Assembly: GCA_902490355.1 (NCBI GenBank)
Contig: CABUDN010000005.1
Coordinates: forward strand, 1-39,935
Direction of reading: 5' to 3'
Source of the DNA: an uncultured Oscillibacter sp.
GTDB lineage: Bacteria; Bacillota; Clostridia; Oscillospirales; Oscillospiraceae
DNA length: 39,935 nt
Shown here: in pieces, positions 1-8,360 of the stretch
Layout: each line of letters starts with the position of its first letter
Position numbering within the stretch: the stretch's first letter is position 1
Notes under the pieces: model-generated
Seen by the model: only the letters and a program-made list of their open reading frames with translations
What the model was told of the DNA's origin: nothing
Databases searched by the model: none
Translations under genes and position numbers: made by a program

Positions 1-46
1 AGATAAAGGAATGTGACTGGAGTTCAGACGTGTGCTCTTCCGATCT
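1..46. other. Illumina TruSeq adapter contamination at contig end
   Basis: Bases 13-46 match the Illumina TruSeq read-2/index adapter, ending in the familiar GCTCTTCCGATCT. Bases 5-12 lie where the i7 index lies, and bases 1-4 match the last bases of the P7 flow-cell sequence. The 46 bases are therefore synthetic and should be trimmed. Translated in frame they give the artefact peptide MTGVQTCALPI, which would make the first gene look complete. Adapter identity is from memory of the standard oligonucleotide; the match is uninterrupted. Confidence 0.97.
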
Positions 47-1371
47 GCCGGGGCCCGGACAACCAGGTGGAGGACAAACTGGCGCTGCTGGACAGCGTCA
101 CGCCGGAGCGATACACCGTGCCCGGCACCTTCGAGCCCTTTGAGAGCAATGCCTTCAAGAGTACCAAAAACCCGGAGTTTTATGCACGCCTCCAGGAGTT
201 TTACAGCCGCTCCGGAAGCGGTTCCGGCGGCAGCTCCGGTGATGACGAGGACGCGGAAGACAACATCCTGGATACGCTGGAGGACATTCTGGGCCAGATT
301 CAGGACCAGTTTGTCCATTTCCTGGAATTTAAACCGGAGGGCGCTTTGCATTATAAAAACGGATCCAATGACGCCGGCGGCGTGAGCACCGACTTCGGTA
401 TGGCCGGAGACTGGGGCAGCGAGGATGGTGCCAAGGACCAGGTGAAAAAAGCCCTCAACAACAATCTCCTCAGCAGCCTGGGCAACGCCGCAACGGATGC
501 CGCCGACAAGATCCTCCTGCTGACGTATGACTCGGAGATGTTCTCCTGCTACTCCACCAATAAGGGCGGCGGCGAGAATGCGCCCGTGGAGGAGAGTATG
601 AGCGGCATCCCCCTGGGGGTGGGTGTGAACTACTACTACCAGTCGGAACTGGAGTATCTCTATAACGGCGACCTCACCAGCGCGGAGAACAACCTCAAAT
701 CTGTGACAGGAATGCTCTTCCTGGTGCGCTTCGTGTTCAACTATGTGGCTTCCTTCGCGGTGGCCGATGTGGTCAACACGGTCAGTTCGGTGGAGTCGGC
801 TCTGGCCTGGACGGGTCCTTTTGCCATAGTGGCAGGAGAGCTGGTGCGGCTGGCCATGGCTCTGGGCGAGTCAGTGATCGATGTCAGCCGACTGAAGGAC
901 GGCCAGAACGTGGCTCTGCTGAAAACGTCCGACAACTGGCGTTTCAGCCTCTCAGGACAGCTGGACGCCATCGCCTCCGGCGGGGAGGCCAGCTTGTCCG
1001 ACGGGGCCTTTTCCGCGGAGGGCGCGCAGGACGATGAGGGACTGACCCTGGGCTACAAGGACTATCTGCGGCTGTTTTTGCTGCTCAAGGACGGGAACAC
1101 CCTGGCCCAGCGGACGGCCCGGCTCATCGAACTCAACGTCACCAACAAGCGGGAGAACATCGGCGACCTGGCCGACCGGGACGCCCGGGAGACGGCCATG
1201 GCCCAGGCAGAGCTGTTCCGGATGGAAAATGCCGTGACGGATTTCAGCATCACCACCAGCGTGGAGCTGAAGATGCTGTTTTTGTCCATGCCCTTTGCGC
1301 AGCAAGGGGTCAATGGTGTTGTGCCGCCGGGGACACTGCCGGTGAGCGTGACGGATTACAGGGGGTATTGA
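47..1371 (+). CDS. DUF5702-like Tad-locus protein, 5' partial
   Basis: The N-terminus is lost at the contig edge: the frame is open through the adapter, but the first real base is 47 and no native start is present. About 441 residues remain. A Ser/Gly/Asp-rich linker lies early (around 205-265 nt), followed by alpha-helical stretches and a hydrophobic segment encoded around 710-880 nt that could be membrane-associated. The general look and the position directly before a TadE-like pseudopilin and a prepilin peptidase fit the DUF5702 proteins of clostridial Tad/Flp pilus loci. I infer a role in pilus assembly or as a surface subunit; no catalytic motif is visible. It ends 3 nt before the next start, so translation is probably coupled. 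The family name is moderately sure, the coding status is sure. Confidence 0.72.
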
Positions 1372-1374
1372 ACC

Positions 1375-2133
1375 ATGCGGCGGGATGAACGGGGATACAT
1401 CGTGGTGGAGACCATCGGCAGCTTTTTGCTGTTCGTATTGGCGGTCACCTCCATTTTGAGCCTCATCAATATCGTGGCGGTCCAGGCCCGGGTTCACTAT
1501 GCCATTACCCAGGCGGCCCAGACCGTGTCCATGTACTGCTATGCTCTGGACGTGACGGGGGCGGCGGACCATCTGGTCGCTTCCGCCGGGCAGGCCCAGA
1601 CAGTGCAGGTGGAAGCGGACACCTTCAAGGAGAGCCTCAACGGCCTGCTGGACGGACTGGAGTCCCTGAACCCGGACCAGGTGGGCGCCCAGGGACAGGC
1701 GGCGCTGGACCAGGTGCAGGGCTGGGCGGACGACGCCAGCGCCGACCCCAAGGCCTCCTTGCAGCTGCTGCTCAACTACGGGCTCCAGGAAGGGGAGAAC
1801 GCCCTCTTCGAGCAGCTGATCCGGCCTCTGGTGGGGCGGTATCTGGCCAACGGAGACATGTCCGGCGATGAGTTTCTCAAGGCATTCCATGTATCGGAGG
1901 GGCTGGAGGGACTGGATTTCTATGACTTCTCCCTGACCTCCCTGGCGCCCAGCGGCGCCAACGACTCCACCCTCCTCACCGCCGACGGAGATGTGAAGAT
2001 TGCCGTACAGTATGATGTGGATTATACCTTTGGGGCACTGCTGATGCCTGCCGGGACCCCCAAGCTCCATGTGACCCAGGTGGTGCTCACCAAGGCGTGG
2101 CTGGGCGGCAAGGGAGAGGGGTACGTCCCATGA
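1375..2133 (+). CDS. TadE-like pseudopilin / pilus assembly protein
   Basis: This is a 252-aa protein with a type IV prepilin-like N-terminus: a short charged leader (MRRDERG), then YIVVE and a hydrophobic helix to about residue 35. Cleavage after Gly8 would put Glu at +5, the hallmark of pilin and pseudopilin signals. TadE/TadF proteins are minor pseudopilins of Tad secretion systems, processed by a dedicated A24 peptidase, and such a peptidase is the next gene. The rest is a soluble, alpha-rich exported domain with no motif I recognise. It begins 3 nt after the preceding stop and its stop overlaps the peptidase start (ATGA), so the three genes are co-translated. The exact family is uncertain, but the prepilin signal is directly visible. 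Confidence 0.8.
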   Translation: MRRDERGYIVVETIGSFLLFVLAVTSILSLINIVAVQARVHYAITQAAQTVSMYCYALDVTGAADHLVASAGQAQTVQVEADTFKESLNGLLDGLESLNPDQVGAQGQAALDQVQGWADDASADPKASLQLLLNYGLQEGENALFEQLIRPLVGRYLANGDMSGDEFLKAFHVSEGLEGLDFYDFSLTSLAPSGANDSTLLTADGDVKIAVQYDVDYTFGALLMPAGTPKLHVTQVVLTKAWLGGKGEGYVP

Positions 2134-2675
2134 CGAATATCCGATGGAAGGCCCTGGCACCCTACGGTGCCCTGCCGCTGCTGCTTTTGGCCATGGTCCT
2201 GGTGCACTGGGACCGCTTGAGTGGGACGGAGCTGCTGGCGCGGCTGGTGTTCACCGCTTTCGGCTACCAGGCGGCCTTGGGGGATCTGCGGGAAAAGCGG
2301 GTGCCCAACCGCCTGGTGGCGGCCATGGCCTCGGCCTGGGTGGTGATCGTGGTGCCGCAGCTGTTTTTGCACACGGAGCAGACACTCTATCTGGTCTTCA
2401 GCGGTGTGGCAGGCTTTTTGCTGGCCGGAATCGTGTTTCTGGCGGTCTACCTCATCAGCCGCCGGGGGCTGGGCGGAGGCGACGTGAAGCTGATGGCCGT
2501 AGCGGGGCTGTATCTGGGCTTCGGCGGCGTGCTGCCCGCGATGCTCTACGGGTCGGTGCTCTCGGCCCTGACCGCTCTGGTCCTCATCGCCCTGAAAAAG
2601 ATCAAACCCAGGGATTCCATTCCCCTGGTCCCGTTTTTGTATGTCGGCATGATGCTGACCATGTTTATTCGATAG
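2130..2675 (+). CDS. Prepilin peptidase, A24 family (TadV/CpaA-like)
   Basis: This 181-aa polytopic membrane aspartic peptidase would cleave the short leader of Flp pilins and TadE-like pseudopilins. Both catalytic Asp motifs are visible: GDLREKRVPNRL after the first helices and GLGGGDVKLM (the GxGD motif) in the second half. It has roughly six hydrophobic segments and lacks the N-methyltransferase domain of PilD enzymes, as TadV/CpaA enzymes do. I chose the ATG at 2130 because it overlaps the preceding stop as ATGA; a longer reading from 2097 would run into the tadE-like gene. It is followed after 13 nt by the WG-repeat gene. The substrate (the upstream pseudopilin) is inferred from context. 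Confidence 0.9.
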   Translation: MTNIRWKALAPYGALPLLLLAMVLVHWDRLSGTELLARLVFTAFGYQAALGDLREKRVPNRLVAAMASAWVVIVVPQLFLHTEQTLYLVFSGVAGFLLAGIVFLAVYLISRRGLGGGDVKLMAVAGLYLGFGGVLPAMLYGSVLSALTALVLIALKKIKPRDSIPLVPFLYVGMMLTMFIR

Positions 2676-2688
2676 GAGGGAACCCCAG

Positions 2689-4005
2689 GTGAAACGTATG
2701 AAACGGCTGCTGCTGGGGATCGGCTGTGCGCTGCTGCTGGCGGTGTCCTGGCTGGCGGCTTTGACCGCCGAGAGCGACGCGCAGAGGCAGGTGAAGCTGA
2801 TCGAACAGGCCGCGGCCTATACCCAGGATGAGATCTACGTCCGGGCCATTCCGCTGCTGGAGGAGGCCGCCGGCTATGACGACAAGTACACGTTGGAGGC
2901 GGAAGAGGCCCTCAAGGACGCCTATTTGAATATGCTGGACCAGAGCGGCTACGCCAGAAAGTACACCAATCTGCTGGAAAAGCAGATGGCAAGAAAGGAC
3001 GCCGCACCGGAGATCTACGCCGAGGCCGCGGAGTACTATCTGGAAACAGGGAAGGAGACGGAGGCCTTCGCCGCGCTGCGCAGCGGCATCGAAAAGACCG
3101 GCAGCGCCGAGCTGACGGAGCTCTATGAGGATACCCGCTATGCCTTCAAGCTCAACCGTGCCACCTATCAGGATGCCACCGCCACCTGCAACGGAGCGAT
3201 CCAGGTGAAGCTGGACGGATTCTGGGGCCTGGCCAACTCCGCCGGGGAGCTGGTGGTGCCCTGCGAATTCGACGCCATCAGCACCTTCAGCAACGGACAG
3301 GCCATTGCCCGGCAGGGCGGTCTCATCATCGGCGTGGACCAGGGCGGCAACCGGGTGGCCCTGCTCCATGGGGAGGCCTCCGAGTTCACCAACTTCGGGG
3401 ACAATCGGGTGGGCCTGCGCACCGCTGACGGCTGGACTCTGGCCGACGGCAACTTCTATACCGGCGGCAGCCCGCTCCAGGACCTGGGGATGTTTTCCAA
3501 CGGCGCCGCGGCCGCCAAGACCGGCGGCAAGTGGGGCCTGCTGGCCACGGACGGGGAGACCTGGCTCCTGGCGCCGGAGTATGACGGCATCATCCAGGAC
3601 CAGCTGGGCCGCAGCTATGCCCAGGATGCGGTGTTTGTCCGGCAGGGCGGCGATGTGCGGCTGCTGGTGGACGGAGAGGCGGTCGGCGAGACCTATGAGG
3701 ACGCCCGGCCCTTCGCCGACGGCTGGGCTGCCGTGAAGCAAAACGGCAAGTGGGGCTTTATCGACACCCAGGGGAACGTGTGCATCGACTTCCAGTTCGA
3801 TGATGCGTTGTCCTTCGGCCAGCACCTGGCGGCTGTGAAGGTGGGGGACCTGTGGGGCTATGTGAGCCTGCGGGGCGAGGTGGTCATCGACCCCGTGTTC
3901 CTGGAAGCCGGCAGCTTTTACGAAGGCAGCGCCCCGGTGCGCACCGCCGACGGCTGGCAGTTCATCACCCTGTTGGAGTTCAAGAAAGGAGCCGCGTCCA
4001 TATGA
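2689..4005 (+). CDS. Secreted/anchored WG-repeat protein
   Basis: This 438-aa protein has an N-terminal signal or anchor (residues 1-28, MKRMKR then a hydrophobic stretch), an alpha-helical TPR-like region to about residue 155, and then several WG repeats. Clear copies are GFWGLANSAGELVVP, GKWGLLATDGETW, GKWGFIDTQGNVCIDF and DLWGYVSLRGEVVID. WG repeats form beta-rich domains of unknown function that are common on clostridial cell-surface and signalling proteins. The start is a GTG at 2689, eight bases after AGGAGGG; an ATG at 2698 is the alternative. The last codon overlaps the next gene's start (ATGA). I infer a surface sensor or scaffold, possibly for the kinase downstream; no enzymatic motif is seen. 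Confidence 0.85.
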   Translation: MKRMKRLLLGIGCALLLAVSWLAALTAESDAQRQVKLIEQAAAYTQDEIYVRAIPLLEEAAGYDDKYTLEAEEALKDAYLNMLDQSGYARKYTNLLEKQMARKDAAPEIYAEAAEYYLETGKETEAFAALRSGIEKTGSAELTELYEDTRYAFKLNRATYQDATATCNGAIQVKLDGFWGLANSAGELVVPCEFDAISTFSNGQAIARQGGLIIGVDQGGNRVALLHGEASEFTNFGDNRVGLRTADGWTLADGNFYTGGSPLQDLGMFSNGAAAAKTGGKWGLLATDGETWLLAPEYDGIIQDQLGRSYAQDAVFVRQGGDVRLLVDGEAVGETYEDARPFADGWAAVKQNGKWGFIDTQGNVCIDFQFDDALSFGQHLAAVKVGDLWGYVSLRGEVVIDPVFLEAGSFYEGSAPVRTADGWQFITLLEFKKGAASI

Positions 4006-5330
4006 TCTACCCAATCGAGCAGAAAAACGACCTCTCCGGGGCCATGCTGGTGATCCGCTTTCCGGAGGAGGAGCTGGACCGGAAGGCTCTTTCTACCATC
4101 CAGGCCGATCCTCCGGCCTTCCTCGTGCCCTTCCGCTACCGCAGTGTGGACGGCATGGCGGAGTGCACCTATGAGCTGGGCAGCCGCAGCAAGCTCCAGT
4201 ACCGCTTCGGCCGCCATACCCCTGAGGAGTACGCGGAGTTCTGGAACGGGGTGCTCCAGCCGCTGCTGGAGTGCGCCGACTGGTTCTTAAAGCCCATGTC
4301 CTTCGTGCTGGATACCCGCTATCTCTACGTGGACCGGGACGGCACGGTGAGCTATTTATACGTTCCCTCCCTGGGGGACTGCCAGGACTTCGGCGCCCTG
4401 CGGGAGATGGCCGCGGAGCTGTCCCGGCAGAATTCCGTGTCCGACCCGGCCCTGGAGAACCAGGTGCTGCGGGCCATCATGCAGGACTTCCAGCCCAAGG
4501 CCTTTTTGCAGATGCTCCGCCAGGCACGGCCCGCGGCCCCGGTTCCCCGGGAGCCCCAGAGCCGCCCGGAGCCTGTTCGTACCCCTGCGGCCCAGAGTGC
4601 CCCGGTTCAGAGTCCGCCGGTCCAGAGCCCAACCCCGGTGCCTGCGGAGGATCCCCTGCGGATGCCGCCGGTGGAGCCCCCCGCTGGGCTGGATGATATT
4701 GTCATCCACCTGGACGGCGATGGTGCTGCCAAGGAGAAAAAGCCCAAGAAGGAGAAAAAATCCCTCTTCGGCGGCAAGAAGGAAAAGCCGGAGAAGAAGG
4801 AAAAACCGGAGAAGAAAGGCGGCCTGTTCGGCAAGAAGGAGCCTCCCCGTGAGATCTTTCTGGGCGCGGCCGCCCAGGACTTCCAGGAGGCGCCGCCTGC
4901 GCCGCCGGTCCGGCCCGTGGAGGCCGCGCCGGTATGGGTCCCTGCCGCGGAAGAGAGCGGCGTTACCCAGCTGCTGGATGATGAGTCGGGCGCCGGTGCC
5001 TGCCTGCGCCTGATGGGCGATCCCGCCCTGCCCCGGGAGATTCCTGTGGACATTCAGCCGGGCCAGGTTTTTTCCATCGGCCGGTTCGATGTCTCGGTGG
5101 GACACCGTCAGAGTGATTTTGAATTTGACAAAAAGACCAAGGCGGTCAGCCGCCGTCACGCCGTCATTGAGCGGCAGGCCGACGGCAGCTACGCCCTGGT
5201 GGACCTGAGCTCCAGCGCGGGCACCTTTGTGGACGGCCAGCGCCTGACTGCCAACGTGCCCCAGGTGCTGCACCGGGGTGCCCGTGTGGCCTTCGGCACC
5301 GCCGGGGCCGACTACGTATGGGAGGAATGA
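4002..5330 (+). CDS. DUF6382 and FHA domain protein
   Basis: This 442-aa cytoplasmic protein has three parts. Residues 1-170 resemble the DUF6382 module found on clostridial FHA proteins. Residues 175-320 are disordered, with Pro-rich and Lys/Glu-rich stretches (repeated KKEK and KPEKK). Residues about 335-442 form an FHA domain, with GRFDVSVG at 360-367, SRRHAVIE at 383-390 and GTFVDGQRL at 407-415; these include the Arg, Ser and His expected to read phosphothreonine. FHA domains bind pThr, and a Ser/Thr kinase lies two genes downstream, so kinase-dependent docking is a reasonable inference. The start at 4002 is set by ATGA overlap with the WG-repeat gene. The partner is unproven. Confidence 0.87.
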   Translation: MIYPIEQKNDLSGAMLVIRFPEEELDRKALSTIQADPPAFLVPFRYRSVDGMAECTYELGSRSKLQYRFGRHTPEEYAEFWNGVLQPLLECADWFLKPMSFVLDTRYLYVDRDGTVSYLYVPSLGDCQDFGALREMAAELSRQNSVSDPALENQVLRAIMQDFQPKAFLQMLRQARPAAPVPREPQSRPEPVRTPAAQSAPVQSPPVQSPTPVPAEDPLRMPPVEPPAGLDDIVIHLDGDGAAKEKKPKKEKKSLFGGKKEKPEKKEKPEKKGGLFGKKEPPREIFLGAAAQDFQEAPPAPPVRPVEAAPVWVPAAEESGVTQLLDDESGAGACLRLMGDPALPREIPVDIQPGQVFSIGRFDVSVGHRQSDFEFDKKTKAVSRRHAVIERQADGSYALVDLSSSAGTFVDGQRLTANVPQVLHRGARVAFGTAGADYVWEE

Positions 5331-5334
5331 GCCA

Positions 5335-5484
5335 ATGGATACCAGTCAGCTCCTGCTTTGGGGCGGCGCGGCCGTAATGGCGGCTTCGGTCCTGGCGGGC
5401 CTGGCGGCCGCCGTGATCCTGCGCCTGACCGGAAAGCGGCTGCGCAGGCGCCTGGAAGAGGAATTTGGAAAGCGGCGCCATTGA
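5335..5484 (+). CDS. Small single-pass membrane protein (49 aa)
   Basis: This short gene has a good ribosome site (GGAGGA at 5321-5326) and lies 4 nt after the FHA gene stop. The product has one hydrophobic helix (about residues 6-29, Ala/Leu/Val-rich) followed by a strongly basic tail (KRLRRRLEEEFGKRRH), giving an expected N-out/C-in topology. I do not recognise a family. Its place between the FHA protein and the Ser/Thr kinase suggests a small membrane adaptor in the same complex, but this is inference. Coding is supported by spacing, ribosome site and composition rather than by homology. Confidence 0.65.
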   Translation: MDTSQLLLWGGAAVMAASVLAGLAAAVILRLTGKRLRRRLEEEFGKRRH

Positions 5485-5501
5485 GCCGGTAAGGAGAAGT
5501 C

Positions 5502-8348
5502 ATGTCTCAAATCATCGCATCAACCTATGAGATCATCAAGCAGATCGGCTCCGGCGGCGGGGGAATCGTCTATCTGGGACGGCACCTGCGGCTGGGCAAG
5601 TGGGTGGTTTTGAAGGCGGACCGGCGCACCATCTCCGCAAAGCCGGAGACCCTGCGCCGGGAAGTGGACGCCCTGAAGAACCTCTCCCACACCTATATCC
5701 CCCAAGTCTACGATTTCGTGGTGGAGGGGGAGACGGTCTATACCGTCATGGACTACATCGAGGGCGAGAGCCTGGACAAGCCCCTGCGCCGGGGAGAGCG
5801 CTTCTCCCAGGCCCAGGTGATCCAGTGGGCCATGGAGCTGCTGGAGGCGTTGTGCTACCTCCACAGCCGTCCGCCCCACGGTATCCTCCACAGTGACATC
5901 AAGCCCTCCAACATTATGCGCACCCCGCAGAATGACATCTGCCTCATCGACTTCAACATCGCCCTGGCCCTGGGGGAGGAGGGGGCCGTGCGGGTGGGCT
6001 TCAGCCGGGGCTACGCCTCTCCGGAGCACTACGGCGTGGACTACTCCGGCATGAACGTCACCCAGCGGGGGGAGGATGACGTCCGCACCAGTCTGCCCAC
6101 CGAGCGGCCGGAGACCGTGGTGCCCGGCGCGTCATCTCAGTCCGGCAGCACCGGCTCCGGACGGCGGACCGTGCTGCTGGATGTGCGCTCGGACATTTAC
6201 AGCCTGGGTGCCACGCTCTACCATCTCTTCACCGGCCGGCGCCCCGCTCAGGACGCCAAAAAGGTGGAGCCCATCAGCCCTGATGAGCTCAGCCCCGCCG
6301 TGGCGGCCATCATCCGCAAGGCCATGGACCCGGATCCCGGCCGCCGCTGGCAGACGGCTCAGGAGATGCTCCAGGCCTTTGAGCGCCTTCACGACAACGA
6401 CCCCCGGATGCGGCGCCACAAACGGCGCTGCGCCGTGACGGCCGCGGTGCTGACGGTGACGTTCCTGGCGGGCGGCCTGGCCGCCTTCACAGGACTCAAG
6501 CAGCAGGAGCGGCTGCAAAATGCCTATACCCTGGCGGAGTATTCCGCCGATGCCTTGTCCCGGGGCGACGTGGACGGGGCTGTGGCCTACGCCCTGGAGG
6601 CCCTGCCCCAGAACCCGGGGATCTTCGGCCCGGCGCCGACACCCCAGGCCCAGCGGGCCCTGACCAACGCCCTGGGGGTCTATGATCTCTCCGACGGCTT
6701 CAAGGCTCACCGGCTGCTGGCTCTGCCTGCGGAGCCCATCAAGGCGGTGCTCTCACCGGAGGGGACCCGGGCCGCGGTTCTCACCACCGGGCAGGTGAGC
6801 GTGTTCGATACAAACAGCGGAGAGCAGCTGGCGGCCCTCCCGGCGGAGACCTCCGCCCTGGCGGACGTGGTGTTTGCCGGGGAGGATACCCTCCTCTACG
6901 CCGGAGAAGACGCTCTGTGCTGCTACGACCTGGCTGCCGGGAAGGAGCTGTGGACCGGTAAGGCTGCCACAGCCATCACGCTCTCGGGGGACGGCTCCGT
7001 CGCAGCCGCCGTATATCAGGACGAGAACGTGGCCGCGGTCTACGACGTGGCCACCGGCACAGCGGAGCGGGCGGTGACCTTCGGAGACAAGCGCCAGGCA
7101 GTGCTGCCCAACAGCGTGTTCGCGGACCCGGAGGACAACCTCCTGGCCCTGGACGAGACGGGACAGTGGCTGGCCGCCAGTTTTTCCGACGGCTCTTTGA
7201 CCGTGTTCAGCTTGGAGGACAGCGAAAACGACCTGGTGCTCTTTGACACCTCCGATTACACCCACTTTGAAGGAGGCTTCCAGGGGCAGTACTTCGCCTT
7301 CTCCGCCACCAGCGACACCGAGTCGGTGTTTGCGGTGATCGACCTTGAAAATATGGCCCAGACCGGCGGCTTTGCCGGCGCGCGGCCCTTCCATGTGCAG
7401 GCGGACGAGAGCGGCATCTACGTGTGTACCGACAACATTCTGGTGCGGCTCCACCCGGTGACGGGAGAGCAGACGGAGATGGCCTACACCGACGCGGATA
7501 TCACCGCCTTCGCCCGCTCCGGCGACTATACCCTCACAGCCACGGACGACGGCTGCTGCACCTTCTTCGACAGCGGCGCCCGCCGGATCCAGACCCGGAC
7601 GGAGGGCGGCCCCTGGAATTTTGTCCAGGTGGCAGGGGACTTTGCCATGACGGCCAGCCGGGACCGGCAGTCCGTGGAGCTGCTGCGGCTGGAGAACCAC
7701 CCGGAGGCCCAGCTGGCCACCTATGATCCGGACTATTCTCACAATGAGGCCCGCCTCAGCGCCGACGGCGCCACGGTGATGCTTTTCCGCTACGACGCCT
7801 TCCGCGTCTGCGGGCTGGACGGCAGTGTGGTGGCGGACGTGGAGATCCCGGACGCGGAGCAGGTCTACGACCAGCAATTCCGCCGGGAGGGTCAGGAGAG
7901 CTGGCTGGAGGTCATCTACAACGACGGCACCATCCGCCGTTACAGCGCCGCCGACGGCGCGCTGCTCTTGGAGGAACAGGGAGCGGAGCCGGACCGGACA
8001 CTGTACGAGGAATTTTTCACGGACCATTTGAAGATCACGTCGCCGCTTCACGGTACCCCGGCGGCCTATGACCGGGAGACCGGAGAGCTGGTGCGGGAAC
8101 TGGAGAGCGATGCGTATCTGACCTACGTCACCCAGCTGGGAGACTGCGTGGTGACGGAATATATCTCCGCCCAGGGGCAGCGCTATGGACTGCTGCTGGA
8201 CGGGCAGTGCCGGACACTGGCGGATCTGCCGGAGCTTTGCGACATTCTGGCAGACGGAACGCTGGTGTTTGACGATATGCGGGGGAATCTGCGGCAGAGC
8301 CGCGTTTATTCCTTGCAGGAGCTGCTGGCTCTTGCGCAACAACCATAA
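5502..8348 (+). CDS. Membrane Ser/Thr protein kinase with extracytoplasmic beta-propeller
   Basis: This is a 948-aa protein. Residues 8-295 are a Hanks-type kinase domain: Gly-rich loop GSGGGG (16-21), ATP Lys in VVLK (38), Glu54, catalytic loop HSDIKPSN (130-137), metal-binding Asp in DFN (150), SPE (173-175) and DIYSLG (231-236). HRD is HSD and DFG is DFN, but Lys38, Asp132, Asn137 and Asp150 are all kept, so activity is likely. A Ser/Thr-rich insert (about 184-226) lies between SPE and DIYSLG. A single transmembrane helix (about 312-331) leads to a ~600-aa WD40/PQQ-like propeller predicted outside the cell, where PASTA repeats would be in PrkC. The start ATG follows AAGGAG. It probably phosphorylates the FHA partner or itself; the ligand is unknown. 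Confidence 0.92.
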   Translation: MSQIIASTYEIIKQIGSGGGGIVYLGRHLRLGKWVVLKADRRTISAKPETLRREVDALKNLSHTYIPQVYDFVVEGETVYTVMDYIEGESLDKPLRRGERFSQAQVIQWAMELLEALCYLHSRPPHGILHSDIKPSNIMRTPQNDICLIDFNIALALGEEGAVRVGFSRGYASPEHYGVDYSGMNVTQRGEDDVRTSLPTERPETVVPGASSQSGSTGSGRRTVLLDVRSDIYSLGATLYHLFTGRRPAQDAKKVEPISPDELSPAVAAIIRKAMDPDPGRRWQTAQEMLQAFERLHDNDPRMRRHKRRCAVTAAVLTVTFLAGGLAAFTGLKQQERLQNAYTLAEYSADALSRGDVDGAVAYALEALPQNPGIFGPAPTPQAQRALTNALGVYDLSDGFKAHRLLALPAEPIKAVLSPEGTRAAVLTTGQVSVFDTNSGEQLAALPAETSALADVVFAGEDTLLYAGEDALCCYDLAAGKELWTGKAATAITLSGDGSVAAAVYQDENVAAVYDVATGTAERAVTFGDKRQAVLPNSVFADPEDNLLALDETGQWLAASFSDGSLTVFSLEDSENDLVLFDTSDYTHFEGGFQGQYFAFSATSDTESVFAVIDLENMAQTGGFAGARPFHVQADESGIYVCTDNILVRLHPVTGEQTEMAYTDADITAFARSGDYTLTATDDGCCTFFDSGARRIQTRTEGGPWNFVQVAGDFAMTASRDRQSVELLRLENHPEAQLATYDPDYSHNEARLSADGATVMLFRYDAFRVCGLDGSVVADVEIPDAEQVYDQQFRREGQESWLEVIYNDGTIRRYSAADGALLLEEQGAEPDRTLYEEFFTDHLKITSPLHGTPAAYDRETGELVRELESDAYLTYVTQLGDCVVTEYISAQGQRYGLLLDGQCRTLADLPELCDILADGTLVFDDMRGNLRQSRVYSLQELLALAQQP
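6051..6179 (+). other. Ser/Thr-rich insert inside the kinase domain
   Basis: This stretch encodes about residues 184-226 of the kinase, between the SPE motif and DIYSLG, where most kinases have only a short helix. It contains many Thr and Ser (for example VTQRG, RTSLPT, ETVVPG, SSQSGSTGSG). It looks like a flexible loop that could carry autophosphorylation sites; this is inferred from composition only. Confidence 0.55.
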
Positions 8349-8360
8349 GGAGGGAACCAT

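Noticed and set aside
2665..4014. 449-codon minus-strand frame over the WG-repeat gene
   Set aside because: Plus strand shows WG repeats and ATGA coupling; the minus product lacks any motif.
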